Positions 1 through 9,878 of a DNA stretch of 39,420 bases are shown piece after piece (the stretch's first letter is position 1; each line of letters begins with the position of its first letter). The notes below the pieces were generated by a model, which saw only the letters and a list, made by a program, of their open reading frames with translations, was not told the DNA's origin and did not search any database. Where the stretch lies: contig SHZO01000004.1 of assembly GCA_009692285.1 (NCBI GenBank), forward strand, positions 1 to 39,420. Direction: 5' to 3'. Origin of the DNA: Gammaproteobacteria bacterium. Lineage in GTDB: Bacteria > Pseudomonadota > Gammaproteobacteria > Steroidobacterales > Steroidobacteraceae. A program made the translations under genes and the position numbers.

Positions 1-458
1 CAGATGCTGAAGATTTGCTCCGCTTTATAAGGCGTAGTCAAACGCAAAGTCTGTGTGCCTTCTTGTTAATGCGTCGCCCTGAGAGCACAGACAATCTAGA
101 GTCAAAGATAGATGCCTGCGTACAACTCGAGCGTAGGGAAACACAGGCCTACCTCGGTATGCTCACCGTACGCCCCAACTTGCAGGCTCAAGGATTAGGG
201 CGGGCCCTATTAAGTGCTGCCGAAGACTATGTCTGTCGTGAATGGCAATCGACTCAGATTACGATGACCGTCATCGTACAACGCGTCGAATTAATTGCTT
301 GGTATGCACGGCGCGGTTATGTGGCCACCGGAGAGCGCGCCCCATTCCCCTATGAAGATCTCCATTTTGGAATACCCAAACGTCAGGATCTGGAGTTTGT
401 CGTGTTATCCAAAGATCTCTCGCCGTTGAATAGATCCCAACTCAACAGCCCCTTGTAA
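1..458 (+). CDS. GNAT-family N-acetyltransferase, 5'-truncated by the window edge
   Basis: Frame is open to the left edge (..DAEDLLRFIRRSQ). Contains the acetyl-CoA binding motif V.PNLQAQGLGRALLSAAE and a typical YARRGYVATGE C-terminus. Confidence 0.8.
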   Translation, partial: DAEDLLRFIRRSQTQSLCAFLLMRRPESTDNLESKIDACVQLERRETQAYLGMLTVRPNLQAQGLGRALLSAAEDYVCREWQSTQITMTVIVQRVELIAWYARRGYVATGERAPFPYEDLHFGIPKRQDLEFVVLSKDLSPLNRSQLNSPL

Positions 459-624
459 TTGCCCGTCGCGGCGCGAGAGGGTTAACGGCCTTTAGCAATA
501 AATCACAATATCATGCAATTCAATATATGAACGGTCTAAGCGCGGAATAGCGAACCTATGCCGCACTGGGGGGGCGCAGGGCGTACTGAGCAATTTTCCA
601 GACAATGCTCCCGGGCGATCTTTT

Positions 625-659
625 AAAAAAAAGGCCCGGCAGTTACCTACCGAGCCTTT
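625..659 (-). terminator. Rho-independent terminator of the TonB-dependent receptor gene
   Basis: Minus strand reads AAAGGCTCGG-taggtaactg-CCGGGCCTTT followed by a T run: 10-bp stem with one mismatch, 10-nt loop, about 25 nt past the stop codon at 684. Confidence 0.85.
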
Positions 660-683
660 GCTCAAATCATCCGCGTGAACTGA

Positions 684-3275
684 TTAGAACTTGTAGCTTG
701 CCTCGATACCAATCTGGCGGTCTTGGCGTAACGCACCGAAGAAGGCACGAGGTGACCCGTACGCAGCAATGGCTGTCGAGGGCAGACCCGGATCCAAGGC
801 TTGGCCATAGTTTGGGCTCAAGTAGGTGTGTAGCCAACGGGTGACCCCTGCCGCTGAGTCTTCGTTCAATAGATTGCGTCCATAGACTCCAACGCTCCAG
901 TTATCTTTTTCAATCCCAAAGCGCGTGCCCAATAACAATGCTTCGCCAAAGTAAGCCCCGCCATGTACTTGCACGAACTTCTTACTCTCGTAGGAGAGTG
1001 TGCCGTTGACGTAGAGGTTGTAGTCCCCTCCCATCACCGGCTGCTTGTAATCGGCTGTGGTTGAAATTTTATGTTTGGCGGCCAACGGAAACTCTTTGCC
1101 CGCAATAGAGCAATCGCCTAATCCATTTAAGTTACGGGTTTGATCTGGCAAACCATTTATAAGTCTTAATATACCGCCACCACTGGTGAGGGTCCACTGC
1201 ATGTCATCGCAACCCTTGGTGTACATCGTATCAGCCAGAGAATAGTTTATGCCTAAGATCAGGTTGTCTGTGGCGGCAAACTTAGCTTCAATTTCTATTC
1301 CTCTTGCACGACCCGCGCCTTGGTTAGTAGCCAAAGATGACACGGTGTTCACTACGCCAGAGGCACTAGGCGGCAACAAAACAGGGGAAGTTAACTGAAT
1401 ATCCTCTAACTTAATATTAAAGATGCTGGCATTGAGACGCAGACGACGATCCATCCAAGTCGACTTGATGCCCACCTCGTAGTTAACCGAGGTTTCTTCC
1501 TTGAAGAATTCATATTCTGGAACCCCAAAGGAAATGGCGGAAACGCCATTCAGACCGCCGGGCTTGAAGCCTTTTGCATACACGGCAAATAAGATTAGAT
1601 CCGGGTTAACCTTGTAATTGAAGGTTACACGAGGGGTGGCTGAGAGAAACTTGCCGTTGCCACGTAAGCGAGAATTGTAAATCAAGAACTGCGGTCCGCC
1701 TTGATTATTCGTAATACCTGTAGAGGTGGTAGTTGCTGTAGCGCCATAATCTAACTCTGTCTTAAGTTCACGCGCCTTACGCCATTCAAACGTACCCTCA
1801 ATACGATCTGTGAAGTCGTACCCAATCGAGGCAAAGAATGAATCGTTCCTTATGTCATAAATAGCTTTGGGACGATCTTGACCATTCAAGCTTAAGAAAT
1901 CGATCTGAAAAGCTTTGCGCTCCCACTCAAAGTGATAGGCGCCCATTTGCCAACGAAAACGATCGGTCTGAGGTGAGGCAATTTTAACTTCCGTGTTCCA
2001 GTCGTTAAACACATCCAGATCAGCAGAATTAAAACTCGCGATTGGTTGCACCCCATTCACTGGGTTTCCAATAACGTTGGCTTGCGAATGATCGCTATCC
2101 GCGCCAGTTCTACGCCGATCTTTACGCTTGCCACCATCGATGGTTAACACGTAGCCTGAGCCTGCTATGTCGTAGGTGAACTTAAAGCTCGCCAAATCTA
2201 ACTTGCGCGCCACACCAGAGAAGGGTGTTGCGACCCGTGTGTCATAGAGACCTGCGCCTGTAGCCGGCAAGAGAGCCCCTGTTGGAAAATTCGCTGGAAT
2301 ACCAGGGATCAAAGCGACAGGCGTTATAGTCACTGGACCATCATTTAAGAAAATCTTATTGGCTTTCACTTCACCGCAGAACCACTGATTGGTGTTTGCG
2401 GTAGTGGTATTGAGGTAGGAACCGACTGAACGCGTACCTGGATAGCAGTTATTAAAAGCACCGGACTGAAAGAATAGGGGACGCGAACCATCGTTGTCAT
2501 CGTTATGCTGCAAACGCACACGTAATTCGATGTTATCTGTGGGAGTGAAGTTAAATGTTGCACTGATCGAATTTGTTTTTTCAAAACCGACCTTCTTGCC
2601 GGTGAGCTGGTTGACCCAACTATCTGAGCCATCAAATTTGTAGTAGCGGGCCGTTAAAGACGCCGCCAAGGATTCGCTGATACGCCCACTTAACGTGGAA
2701 TTGAGCCGCACTTCATCGGCATCAAAGTTGGCGCTGCTACGAGCATTCAATTCATCGCCGGGAGTTTGTGTAATAAAGTTAATTGCACCAGCGTAAGTGT
2801 TGCGTCCGTAGAGGGCACTCTGTGGGCCGCGGATCACTTCGATACGTTGCACGTCGCTAATATCTAGATCTTGAATATCACCAGGGTAGTACACACCATC
2901 GATGAAATAAGCGACGCCCGATTCAGCAGTCGCATTCGCAGCAGCCAAAATGCTGCCCATGCCGCGCATGACAGGACGCTCGCTTGTGCGACCAAACGCC
3001 TTACCAAAGACGAGGCCGGGGGTTAAAGCCGCGAGGTCATCCACGGTATTCAAACCACGATTGGCGATATCAGTCGCGCTCAACGCTGTAACAGACAGCG
3101 GCACTTGCTGCAGGGATTCTTCGCGCTTACGCGCCGTGACAATCACTTCCTCTAATCCGCCCACTTGAGCCGAATCAGCATTTTGTGCCAAGACAGTATT
3201 GCCGCTCAGTGCCGTGACACTCAGGGACAGTAGTAATGCTAAAGAACTTTTGGTATTAAACATACAAACCCTCAC
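684..3275 (-). CDS. TonB-dependent receptor
   Basis: 863 aa with signal peptide, TonB-box-like LEEVIVTARKREESLQQVPLSVTA, plug domain (DVQRIEVIRGPQSALYGRNTYAGAINFITQTP) and C-terminal beta-barrel ending in aromatic F. Confidence 0.95.
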   Translation of the reverse strand: MRVCMFNTKSSLALLLSLSVTALSGNTVLAQNADSAQVGGLEEVIVTARKREESLQQVPLSVTALSATDIANRGLNTVDDLAALTPGLVFGKAFGRTSERPVMRGMGSILAAANATAESGVAYFIDGVYYPGDIQDLDISDVQRIEVIRGPQSALYGRNTYAGAINFITQTPGDELNARSSANFDADEVRLNSTLSGRISESLAASLTARYYKFDGSDSWVNQLTGKKVGFEKTNSISATFNFTPTDNIELRVRLQHNDDNDGSRPLFFQSGAFNNCYPGTRSVGSYLNTTTANTNQWFCGEVKANKIFLNDGPVTITPVALIPGIPANFPTGALLPATGAGLYDTRVATPFSGVARKLDLASFKFTYDIAGSGYVLTIDGGKRKDRRRTGADSDHSQANVIGNPVNGVQPIASFNSADLDVFNDWNTEVKIASPQTDRFRWQMGAYHFEWERKAFQIDFLSLNGQDRPKAIYDIRNDSFFASIGYDFTDRIEGTFEWRKARELKTELDYGATATTTSTGITNNQGGPQFLIYNSRLRGNGKFLSATPRVTFNYKVNPDLILFAVYAKGFKPGGLNGVSAISFGVPEYEFFKEETSVNYEVGIKSTWMDRRLRLNASIFNIKLEDIQLTSPVLLPPSASGVVNTVSSLATNQGAGRARGIEIEAKFAATDNLILGINYSLADTMYTKGCDDMQWTLTSGGGILRLINGLPDQTRNLNGLGDCSIAGKEFPLAAKHKISTTADYKQPVMGGDYNLYVNGTLSYESKKFVQVHGGAYFGEALLLGTRFGIEKDNWSVGVYGRNLLNEDSAAGVTRWLHTYLSPNYGQALDPGLPSTAIAAYGSPRAFFGALRQDRQIGIEASYKF

Positions 3276-3544
3276 AAATAACCTAATAATTTAACTCCAA
3301 ACTATTCCGTATTCTGTAATAATTTTTCAAAAATTGCAGCTCCCTATACACAATGTTGCTAAAGCGCAACATAATGCCCTGATCAGCCCAGTTTACTATG
3401 CAAAGCTATAGAGTTAAAGCACATAAAACGCTTTAATAATAGTGAATTAAAGCCCTCGGGTAGGCAACTCAATAAAAATAAATAACCCCGGGGAAATAAA
3501 ACTATTAAGCTCGCCAGCGACTGCTAGACGGGCAAAGACAATGT

Positions 3545-5536
3545 CTATTGGCTTAACTGTTCAATGATTGCAGGATTCTCTAATGTTGAGATATCTGTAG
3601 TGATGGGTTCGCCCCTGGCAATTGAGCGCAGCAAACGGCGCATTATTTTTCCAGAACGCGTCTTAGGCAAACTCTCAGCAAAGCGAATGTCATCGGGCTT
3701 TGCGATGGCGCCTAACTGCTCGCCAACCCAATCTCGTAGTTCACGCGTGAACTCTGTGGTATCCCCCGTGGGGCGCACGCCATGGCATACGACAAAGGCA
3801 AACACCGACTCGCCTTTGATCTCATGCGCACGTGAGACTACCGCGGCTTCCACGATACGAGGATGTGCTACTAGCGCAGATTCAATCTCCATCGTTCCTA
3901 AACGATGTCCCGCCACATTTAAAACATCATCGATGCGGCCCATAATCCAAAAATTACCGTCTGCATCGCGCTGCGCGCTATCACCAGAGACATAGAAGCG
4001 ATTTTGAAATTTTTCCCAATAGGTTTTTAGATAGCGTTCATTATCGCCCCAAATGGTGCGTAGCATTGAAGGCCAGGGCTGACGAATGACTAAATACCCC
4101 CCCACATTAGGGGTGGAGACTGTATGTCCGTCATCATCGACGATATCAACGAAGATTCCTGGTAAGGCGTGAGTGCAAGAACCCGGTTTAGTGGCCGTGG
4201 CCCCTGGAATAGGCGAAATCATGATGGCGCCCGTTTCAGTTTGCCACCAAGTATCCACAATAGGGCAGCGCCCGCCCCCAATGACATGGTGATACCACAT
4301 CCAAGCTTCTGGATTAATCGGCTCCCCTACACTCCCAAGCAGTCTAATCTTTGATAAATCATATTGCCTCGGCAAGTCATCCCCAAATTTCATCAAGGCT
4401 CTAATTGCTGTAGGTGCCGTATAAAAGATAGTAACGCCGTGTTGTTGGCATATTTGCCAAAAACGAGCGCCGTGTGGAAAAGTTGGCGCGCCTTCATACA
4501 TTAAGAGTGTCGCGCCTGCCGCTAAAGGGCCATAGGCCACATAACTATGCCCAGTAATCCAACCCACATCTGCAGTGCACCAAAACACATCGCTGTCCTG
4601 AAGATCAAAGACCCAGCGATTTGTCAGCTTGGCATTTAAAAAATAACCTGCGCTTGAGTGTTGAATCCCCTTCGGTCGACCGGTAGAACCTGAGGTGTAG
4701 AGTAAAAATAAAGGATGCTCTGCATCAACCCACTCGGGCTCACACTGCGCCGGATTAATCTGTGTATTTTGTGCGGCAATCGCCTCATGCCACCACAAGT
4801 CACGGCCCGCTTTCATCGACACAGGGGCTCCGGTACGCCGCAAGACCAGTACGCTCTGTATGCTTGGACAGCCTGCGGATAAGGCTTTATCTGCAGCCGC
4901 TTTTAGTTCAACAATATTTCCTGTGCGATGACCTCCATCTGCGGTGATTAAACATATTGCCCCGGCATCTTCGATACGATCTTGAAGAGAGAGCGCAGAG
5001 AATCCCCCGAATACAACCGAATGAATCGCGCCCAAGCGTGCACAGGCTTGCATGGCAATAATTGCCTCGGGTACTAAAGGTAAATAAATCACCACCCGAT
5101 CCCCGCGTCCAACACCTTGCGCCTTGAGCACATTGGCAAATCGACAAACTTGATAATGCAATTCTTTATAAGTTAAGCGGCGCACATCTCCAGGTTCACC
5201 TTCAAAGATAATAGCAGTGCGTTCACCATGTTTTGCAAGATGCACATCTAGACAGTTATAGGAGATATTTAATTGGCCATCAGCAAACCAACGATAGTTA
5301 GGCGCTTGTGACGCATCTAAAGTTTCGGTGAATGGCTGACGCCAAGTAATTTCCGTACGCGCAAGATTTGCCCAAAAATTAATGGGGTCTAGTGCAGCCT
5401 GCACATGTAATGCGGCTAGATCCTGTGCATTAATCCGTGCTGTAGCTGCAAAGCTACTCGGCGGTGGAAAACTACGCGTTTCAATGAGCGTGGATTCTAT
5501 ATTGTGCGGGCTTATATCTTTTTGACTCATGCTCAT
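3545..5536 (-). CDS. acs: Acetyl-CoA synthetase (AMP-forming)
   Basis: 663 aa; AMP-binding motif [48 protein letters not shown] and the C-terminal acetylation-site motif [15 protein letters not shown]. Confidence 0.96.
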   Translation of the reverse strand: MSMSQKDISPHNIESTLIETRSFPPPSSFAATARINAQDLAALHVQAALDPINFWANLARTEITWRQPFTETLDASQAPNYRWFADGQLNISYNCLDVHLAKHGERTAIIFEGEPGDVRRLTYKELHYQVCRFANVLKAQGVGRGDRVVIYLPLVPEAIIAMQACARLGAIHSVVFGGFSALSLQDRIEDAGAICLITADGGHRTGNIVELKAAADKALSAGCPSIQSVLVLRRTGAPVSMKAGRDLWWHEAIAAQNTQINPAQCEPEWVDAEHPLFLLYTSGSTGRPKGIQHSSAGYFLNAKLTNRWVFDLQDSDVFWCTADVGWITGHSYVAYGPLAAGATLLMYEGAPTFPHGARFWQICQQHGVTIFYTAPTAIRALMKFGDDLPRQYDLSKIRLLGSVGEPINPEAWMWYHHVIGGGRCPIVDTWWQTETGAIMISPIPGATATKPGSCTHALPGIFVDIVDDDGHTVSTPNVGGYLVIRQPWPSMLRTIWGDNERYLKTYWEKFQNRFYVSGDSAQRDADGNFWIMGRIDDVLNVAGHRLGTMEIESALVAHPRIVEAAVVSRAHEIKGESVFAFVVCHGVRPTGDTTEFTRELRDWVGEQLGAIAKPDDIRFAESLPKTRSGKIMRRLLRSIARGEPITTDISTLENPAIIEQLSQ

Positions 5537-6432
5537 GATTCCCCATAATAATCAGGGTAATCAGGCGCTAGCCCCTTAAACCTTTTATGTAACCAAAGAT
5601 ACTGCGCAGGTGAACGTCGCACCTGAGCTTCAATCCAATGATGAAACGCCTCGGTATCAGCACTACTCTCAGGGCTGATACAGGCTCGATATCCCTGCGT
5701 ACCTGGTAGGCGCTCAACCGCGTAGTGCAGCACCGCCGCACCGGTCATTGCACTTAAGCGCGTAGTTGCTGTGTTGGTAGCAACAGGAATACCAAAGAAA
5801 GTTTGCATTTGCGCCCCTTTGCCACGAAAAGCTTGATCCGGTGCATACCACACAATGCCGCCATCTTTAAGTTCACGTACCATCGCACGAATATCATCGC
5901 TTGCGATGAGGCCTGCTGAAATTGCTCCTCGGTATCGCTTAAAAAACTTGTTTAATAATTTATTCTTAGATGGCTTATATACCGCATGCACATTACGCGT
6001 GGCCATGGCAAAACGCGCTCCGATTTCTAAGGTTGTAAAATGTGCTGCAAGTAAAATAACTCCGCGGCCACTTTGGGTTATAGCATCAAGCGTTTCGAGA
6101 CCTTCAAACTTAACTAGGGATAATAAATCCTCACGTGTAGCAAACCATGTTAGAGCTGTCTCAGGCAAAGTAATCCCCGCCTCTCTAAAATGAGCCCCTA
6201 ATAACTCATCGCGCTGTGCAACGGTGAGCTCCGGTAAACAGAGTTCGAGATTACGTCGAGCCACTTTGCGCTGCGGCGAGGGTAGACGAGACGCAAGGGC
6301 GCCAAGCGCTGCGCCGACATGCAATGCTTGGGGATAGCTTAAACGCCCTAATAATTTAAGCCCAGCTAAAGCGGCCCAAGTCGGCCAGTACCGTGGAGCA
6401 TAATCTTGCCATGAATAAAGGGATGAAGTCAT
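5533..6432 (-). CDS. LpxL/HtrB-family lipid A acyltransferase
   Basis: 299 aa; H-x4-E motif ([13 protein letters not shown]), [46 protein letters not shown]. Overlaps acs and xni by 4 nt at each end. Confidence 0.88.
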   Translation of the reverse strand: MTSSLYSWQDYAPRYWPTWAALAGLKLLGRLSYPQALHVGAALGALASRLPSPQRKVARRNLELCLPELTVAQRDELLGAHFREAGITLPETALTWFATREDLLSLVKFEGLETLDAITQSGRGVILLAAHFTTLEIGARFAMATRNVHAVYKPSKNKLLNKFFKRYRGAISAGLIASDDIRAMVRELKDGGIVWYAPDQAFRGKGAQMQTFFGIPVATNTATTRLSAMTGAAVLHYAVERLPGTQGYRACISPESSADTEAFHHWIEAQVRRSPAQYLWLHKRFKGLAPDYPDYYGES

Positions 6433-7319
6433 GACTGAATTAATTGCACGAGTCGCTCACTTTGACGGCGCAGCATCGGACCAAAATTATTGAGATCAAA
6501 GAAATTACTCAACCCAGTCATATCGGGTGCCCGCGGCTGCAATGCTTCACGCTGCGCCTCTATTGGCATATCACAGACAATCTGTGTCAGTCGGCGTGCC
6601 AGAAATGCGGCGTCTTTATGTGCCATCAGCTTTGCAGATAATTTTGCCGCGCCACGAATGGGTAAGGTAGCCACAGTCTCAAGATTGTCATAGAGTTCCT
6701 CTAAAGAGAAAAACTCTTTCATGAGTACGCCCGCAGTTTTCGGACCGACCCCTGGGACACCACGAATGTTATCCACAGCATCCCCTGTGAGGGCAAGATA
6801 ATCCGCATAGCGCTCTGGCGGAACCCCAAAGTGCTCTTCTATCTGATGATATTGTAGCTTTAGATTATCAGCGTAGCTCCAATAGATATCTCCCTCGCAG
6901 ATCAGTTGCGCCAAGTCTTTGTCGCGCGTCACCACCGTCGAGTGCACGCCTTGCGCGCGCAAGCGACTGTGCAAAGTGCCAATAATGTCATCGGCTTCGT
7001 ACTCACCACTAGCAAAATAAGCCACACCTAAAAGCTTACAAAACTCTTGGCACCGTAGAAATTGTAGCTTTAAATCAGCTGGAGCTGGATCACGGTTAGC
7101 TTTGTACTGTGGATCAATTCGATTGCGGAATGAGCTTGCAAGACTCTCATCAAAAGCTACGGCGAGGTACCGCGGCTTAGTGCGCTCCATCAAATCACAT
7201 AAGAAACGCGCAAAGCCAAACAAGGCATGCACTGGATTCCCTTCACGATCCACCATGTCAGGCGGCATCGAGTAATACGCACGAAATACATAAACCGAAG
7301 CATCAATGAGATAGACCAC
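6429..7319 (-). CDS. xni: 5'-3' exonuclease / flap endonuclease (XNI-like, PolA N-terminal-domain family)
   Basis: 296 aa; YLIDASVYVFRAYYSMPP, FRNRIDPQYKANR, EADDIIGTL, TRDKDLAQL, LTGDAVDNIRGVPGVGPKTA (helix-hairpin-helix) all present. Confidence 0.85.
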   Translation of the reverse strand: MVYLIDASVYVFRAYYSMPPDMVDREGNPVHALFGFARFLCDLMERTKPRYLAVAFDESLASSFRNRIDPQYKANRDPAPADLKLQFLRCQEFCKLLGVAYFASGEYEADDIIGTLHSRLRAQGVHSTVVTRDKDLAQLICEGDIYWSYADNLKLQYHQIEEHFGVPPERYADYLALTGDAVDNIRGVPGVGPKTAGVLMKEFFSLEELYDNLETVATLPIRGAAKLSAKLMAHKDAAFLARRLTQIVCDMPIEAQREALQPRAPDMTGLSNFFDLNNFGPMLRRQSERLVQLIQS

Positions 7320-7352
7320 GGGGAGAATTGTACCGGCGAATGCATCCTCACC

Positions 7353-8030
7353 TTAAGACATTAGTTTGTGAATCCTTTCATGTAAGGGGCTGGTACGCGG
7401 AAAGTGCGCCAGCAAATAAGCCATCTGGTCCACCAATACCCGTCGACCCTTAAGAAAGATGTACTCCGCATACGTGGGGGCAAAAGGCACTGCGAGTAAC
7501 TGCATTTTAGCCTGCTCGGGCGTGCGGGCTCCCTTAAAATTATTACACCGACGACAGGCAGTCACTACATTCATCCAAACATCCCGCCCACCTTGACTAA
7601 TTGGTCGGACATGATCACGAGAGAGTTCGCGAGCAGCCAGTCGATGCCCGCAATACATACAAAGATACGCATCACGCCGAAATAAGGTTTGATTATTCAG
7701 AGGCGGCACATAATCTTTACGTAAATTGCCAGGATTACTAGTATTGCCAACCGTAGCGACAATCGAATTAACCTCAAGTACGCTGCGATTTCCGGTCCGC
7801 GCGTTAGTCCCGCCATAGAGTGAAAAAATAGGAGAACCACAGGTATAGGCTATTTGGACTTGCGCATAAAGCCGCGCCGCTTCTCGGTAATCAATCCATT
7901 CTATGGGCATGCCAGCGATATCCGTGCGCAGAATCGGCTGCTGCAAAGACAGCCCCCCAAGCGGCCGAGCAAGAATCTGAAACCCCTCTGCGCGTCCCTG
8001 GTCTGCTACTTCGAGATCTATGCCGTTCAT
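7353..8030 (-). CDS. HNH endonuclease family protein
   Basis: 225 aa; CMYCGHRLAARELSRDHVRPISQGGRDVWMNVVTACRRCNNFKGARTPEQA has the CxxC...DH...N...CxxCN...K HNH architecture. Confidence 0.9.
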   Translation of the reverse strand: MNGIDLEVADQGRAEGFQILARPLGGLSLQQPILRTDIAGMPIEWIDYREAARLYAQVQIAYTCGSPIFSLYGGTNARTGNRSVLEVNSIVATVGNTSNPGNLRKDYVPPLNNQTLFRRDAYLCMYCGHRLAARELSRDHVRPISQGGRDVWMNVVTACRRCNNFKGARTPEQAKMQLLAVPFAPTYAEYIFLKGRRVLVDQMAYLLAHFPRTSPLHERIHKLMS

Positions 8031-8073
8031 TTCACCCTCTTATAACCTTAAGGCACTAAGATACGGTAACTTT

Positions 8074-9069
8074 ATGACAATATTCAATGCGTCAGCGCCT
8101 TGGCGAACGCAACACAGTCTCTTGACCCTCTTACTCTGCATAATGCTCACAGGCACAGTGGCGGCACAAGATGGTTTAGAGCCCATCGAAGAAGTAACTG
8201 TCTCGGGTGAGCGTGCTGGTCCGAGCCTTTGGCGCGTAACACACAAAGAGAACACCCTATATATTTTAGGCACTGTTACCGCACTGCCGAAGAAACTAGA
8301 GTGGCGCTCACTCGAAGTGGAGCGCGTGTTAGATCAAGCACAGCAGTTCATCCCCACCGGTAGCGATGTATCTGCAGATATTGGACCCATAAAGGCCGTG
8401 AAACTCTATTTACAATGGCGCAAGGTACGCAAAAATGATGCGGCAGCCAGTCTCGAAAGCGTTTTATCGCCCACCTTATTCGCCCGCTTTGAAGCAGCAC
8501 GTCTAAAATATGCTCCGAGTAATCGCAGCCTACTGGAGCGTCGCCCCGCACTGGCTGCCGCAGAGCTCTGGCGCGATGCGCTCTCACGCACAGGCCTGAC
8601 GGGTGGCAAAGATATCAATGCCCTGGTCGTAAAATTAGCCCGAGCACGTAAAGTACCTAGGATTCGACCACAACTGCGTGTTGATGACCCACAAGGTGCC
8701 CTGAGCGAAATTGGGCAAATTCCTTTAAATGCAGAGGTGGCCTGCTTAAGCGCTACATTGGACCGTCTGGAAAGTGATTTAAGTGATGCTCGTGAACGCG
8801 CTCGCGCCTGGTCTATCGGGGATATCAATGCTTTGAAAATTCAAGTCGGCGCAAGCCAACAAGAAGCATGCTGGTCTGCGTTACTCAGTGGTCCTAAGAT
8901 TTCAGCACTCAAAAATAATTATGATGCCGCATGGCTCTCCACTGCGAGCACTGCACTTGAAAAAAACCGCTCCACACTCGCGGTACTCTCAGTGGGTGAA
9001 TTACTCAAACCGAATGGAGCCCTAGAAAAATTACGTGCGCTGGGATACCAAGTGAACATTACGGAGTAG
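8074..9069 (+). CDS. TraB/GumN-family protein with signal peptide
   Basis: Probable start ATG 8074 (MTIFNASAPWRTQHSLLTLLLCIMLTGTVAAQDG). Domain core is SLWRVTHKENTLYILGTVTALPKKLEWRS. The ORF track extends to 8020. Confidence 0.75.
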   Translation: MTIFNASAPWRTQHSLLTLLLCIMLTGTVAAQDGLEPIEEVTVSGERAGPSLWRVTHKENTLYILGTVTALPKKLEWRSLEVERVLDQAQQFIPTGSDVSADIGPIKAVKLYLQWRKVRKNDAAASLESVLSPTLFARFEAARLKYAPSNRSLLERRPALAAAELWRDALSRTGLTGGKDINALVVKLARARKVPRIRPQLRVDDPQGALSEIGQIPLNAEVACLSATLDRLESDLSDARERARAWSIGDINALKIQVGASQQEACWSALLSGPKISALKNNYDAAWLSTASTALEKNRSTLAVLSVGELLKPNGALEKLRALGYQVNITE

Positions 9070-9829
9070 CATGAGTAGGCATGGGCCAAACTAAAGATAA
9101 ATCACGTACATGATAAATTTTGTCATAGCACAAAGAATTGCCCACACAACTTACCGTTAATTGCGCAAGGTCGGCTCGTGTCATCGGAGTAAGAACACTA
9201 GTATCTTCAGTAAGCTGTGCGTAGCCAGTGGCTGGAGTGCCTGCAGGATACAAACGTGCATTACGCATAATAGTGCTATATATGCCACTCGTACGCAGCA
9301 TCATCTCGCCGATACCCTGATCTTTGAGTTTCGGCAATAACCCTGGCACTCGCTCCCAACCTAAAGTTAAAAATTGACTAGCATTATCGCCTGCACCCAC
9401 AGCACTGTGATGCAAAATCTGTACAACGCCATTGGCCTTTGCCGCAGGCAATGTATTACCCATGACTTTTTCATAAAAATGCTCATCACCATCATCTACT
9501 CGCACAGCATTAATAATTGCAAAAAATTTTTTGGCGTATAGCGCGACAGCAACTTCTCTCTGGTTGAGTAAATTTCCCTCAAGAAAATCTACCGTCAATC
9601 CATTCAGTTTGCTTCGATCAGAATCCCTCCGAACATACACGCTCACATGATCACCTTGCTTGACTAGTAAACGCACAATTTCGGAGCCTAACTCTCCTGT
9701 ACCGCCTAGGACTAATATCTGGCGGCCAGAATCAGCCGATGTAGCCCCAAATGCGCTCAAGGAGCACAGCAAGATTGCAATCGCGCAAATAAACAAACCT
9801 ATAGCTTTATTAAATAATATTCGTTGCAT
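9059..9829 (-). CDS. NAD(P)-binding Rossmann (NmrA-like/atypical SDR) protein with predicted N-terminal signal peptide
   Basis: GRQILVLGGTGELGSEIVRLLVKQGDHVSVYVRR nucleotide-binding motif. Internal ATG at 9829 gives MQRILFNKAIGLFICAIAILLCSLSAFGATSA. Confidence 0.78.
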   Translation of the reverse strand: MQRILFNKAIGLFICAIAILLCSLSAFGATSADSGRQILVLGGTGELGSEIVRLLVKQGDHVSVYVRRDSDRSKLNGLTVDFLEGNLLNQREVAVALYAKKFFAIINAVRVDDGDEHFYEKVMGNTLPAAKANGVVQILHHSAVGAGDNASQFLTLGWERVPGLLPKLKDQGIGEMMLRTSGIYSTIMRNARLYPAGTPATGYAQLTEDTSVLTPMTRADLAQLTVSCVGNSLCYDKIYHVRDLSLVWPMPTHATP

Positions 9830-9878
9830 GGTTAAATTTAAGAATAAGCCTAAGGACACCGTGTCGTATAGTCGCAAT

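Noticed and set aside
605-844. Plus-strand ORF of 79 aa
   Set aside because: Overlaps the terminator and the 3' end of the TonB-dependent receptor gene; no recognisable domain.
3564-3995. Plus-strand 143-aa ORF antisense to acs
   Set aside because: Shadow ORF opposite a strongly supported acs coding region.
6769-6777. Second exact DnaA box TTATCCACA
   Set aside because: Lies in the coding sequence of the xni-like gene and results from the conserved protein motif V-D-N (GTG GAT AAC), so probably fortuitous.
8406-8828. Minus-strand 140-aa ORF
   Set aside because: Antisense shadow of the TraB/GumN-family gene; Arg/Ser-rich composition typical of spurious frames.
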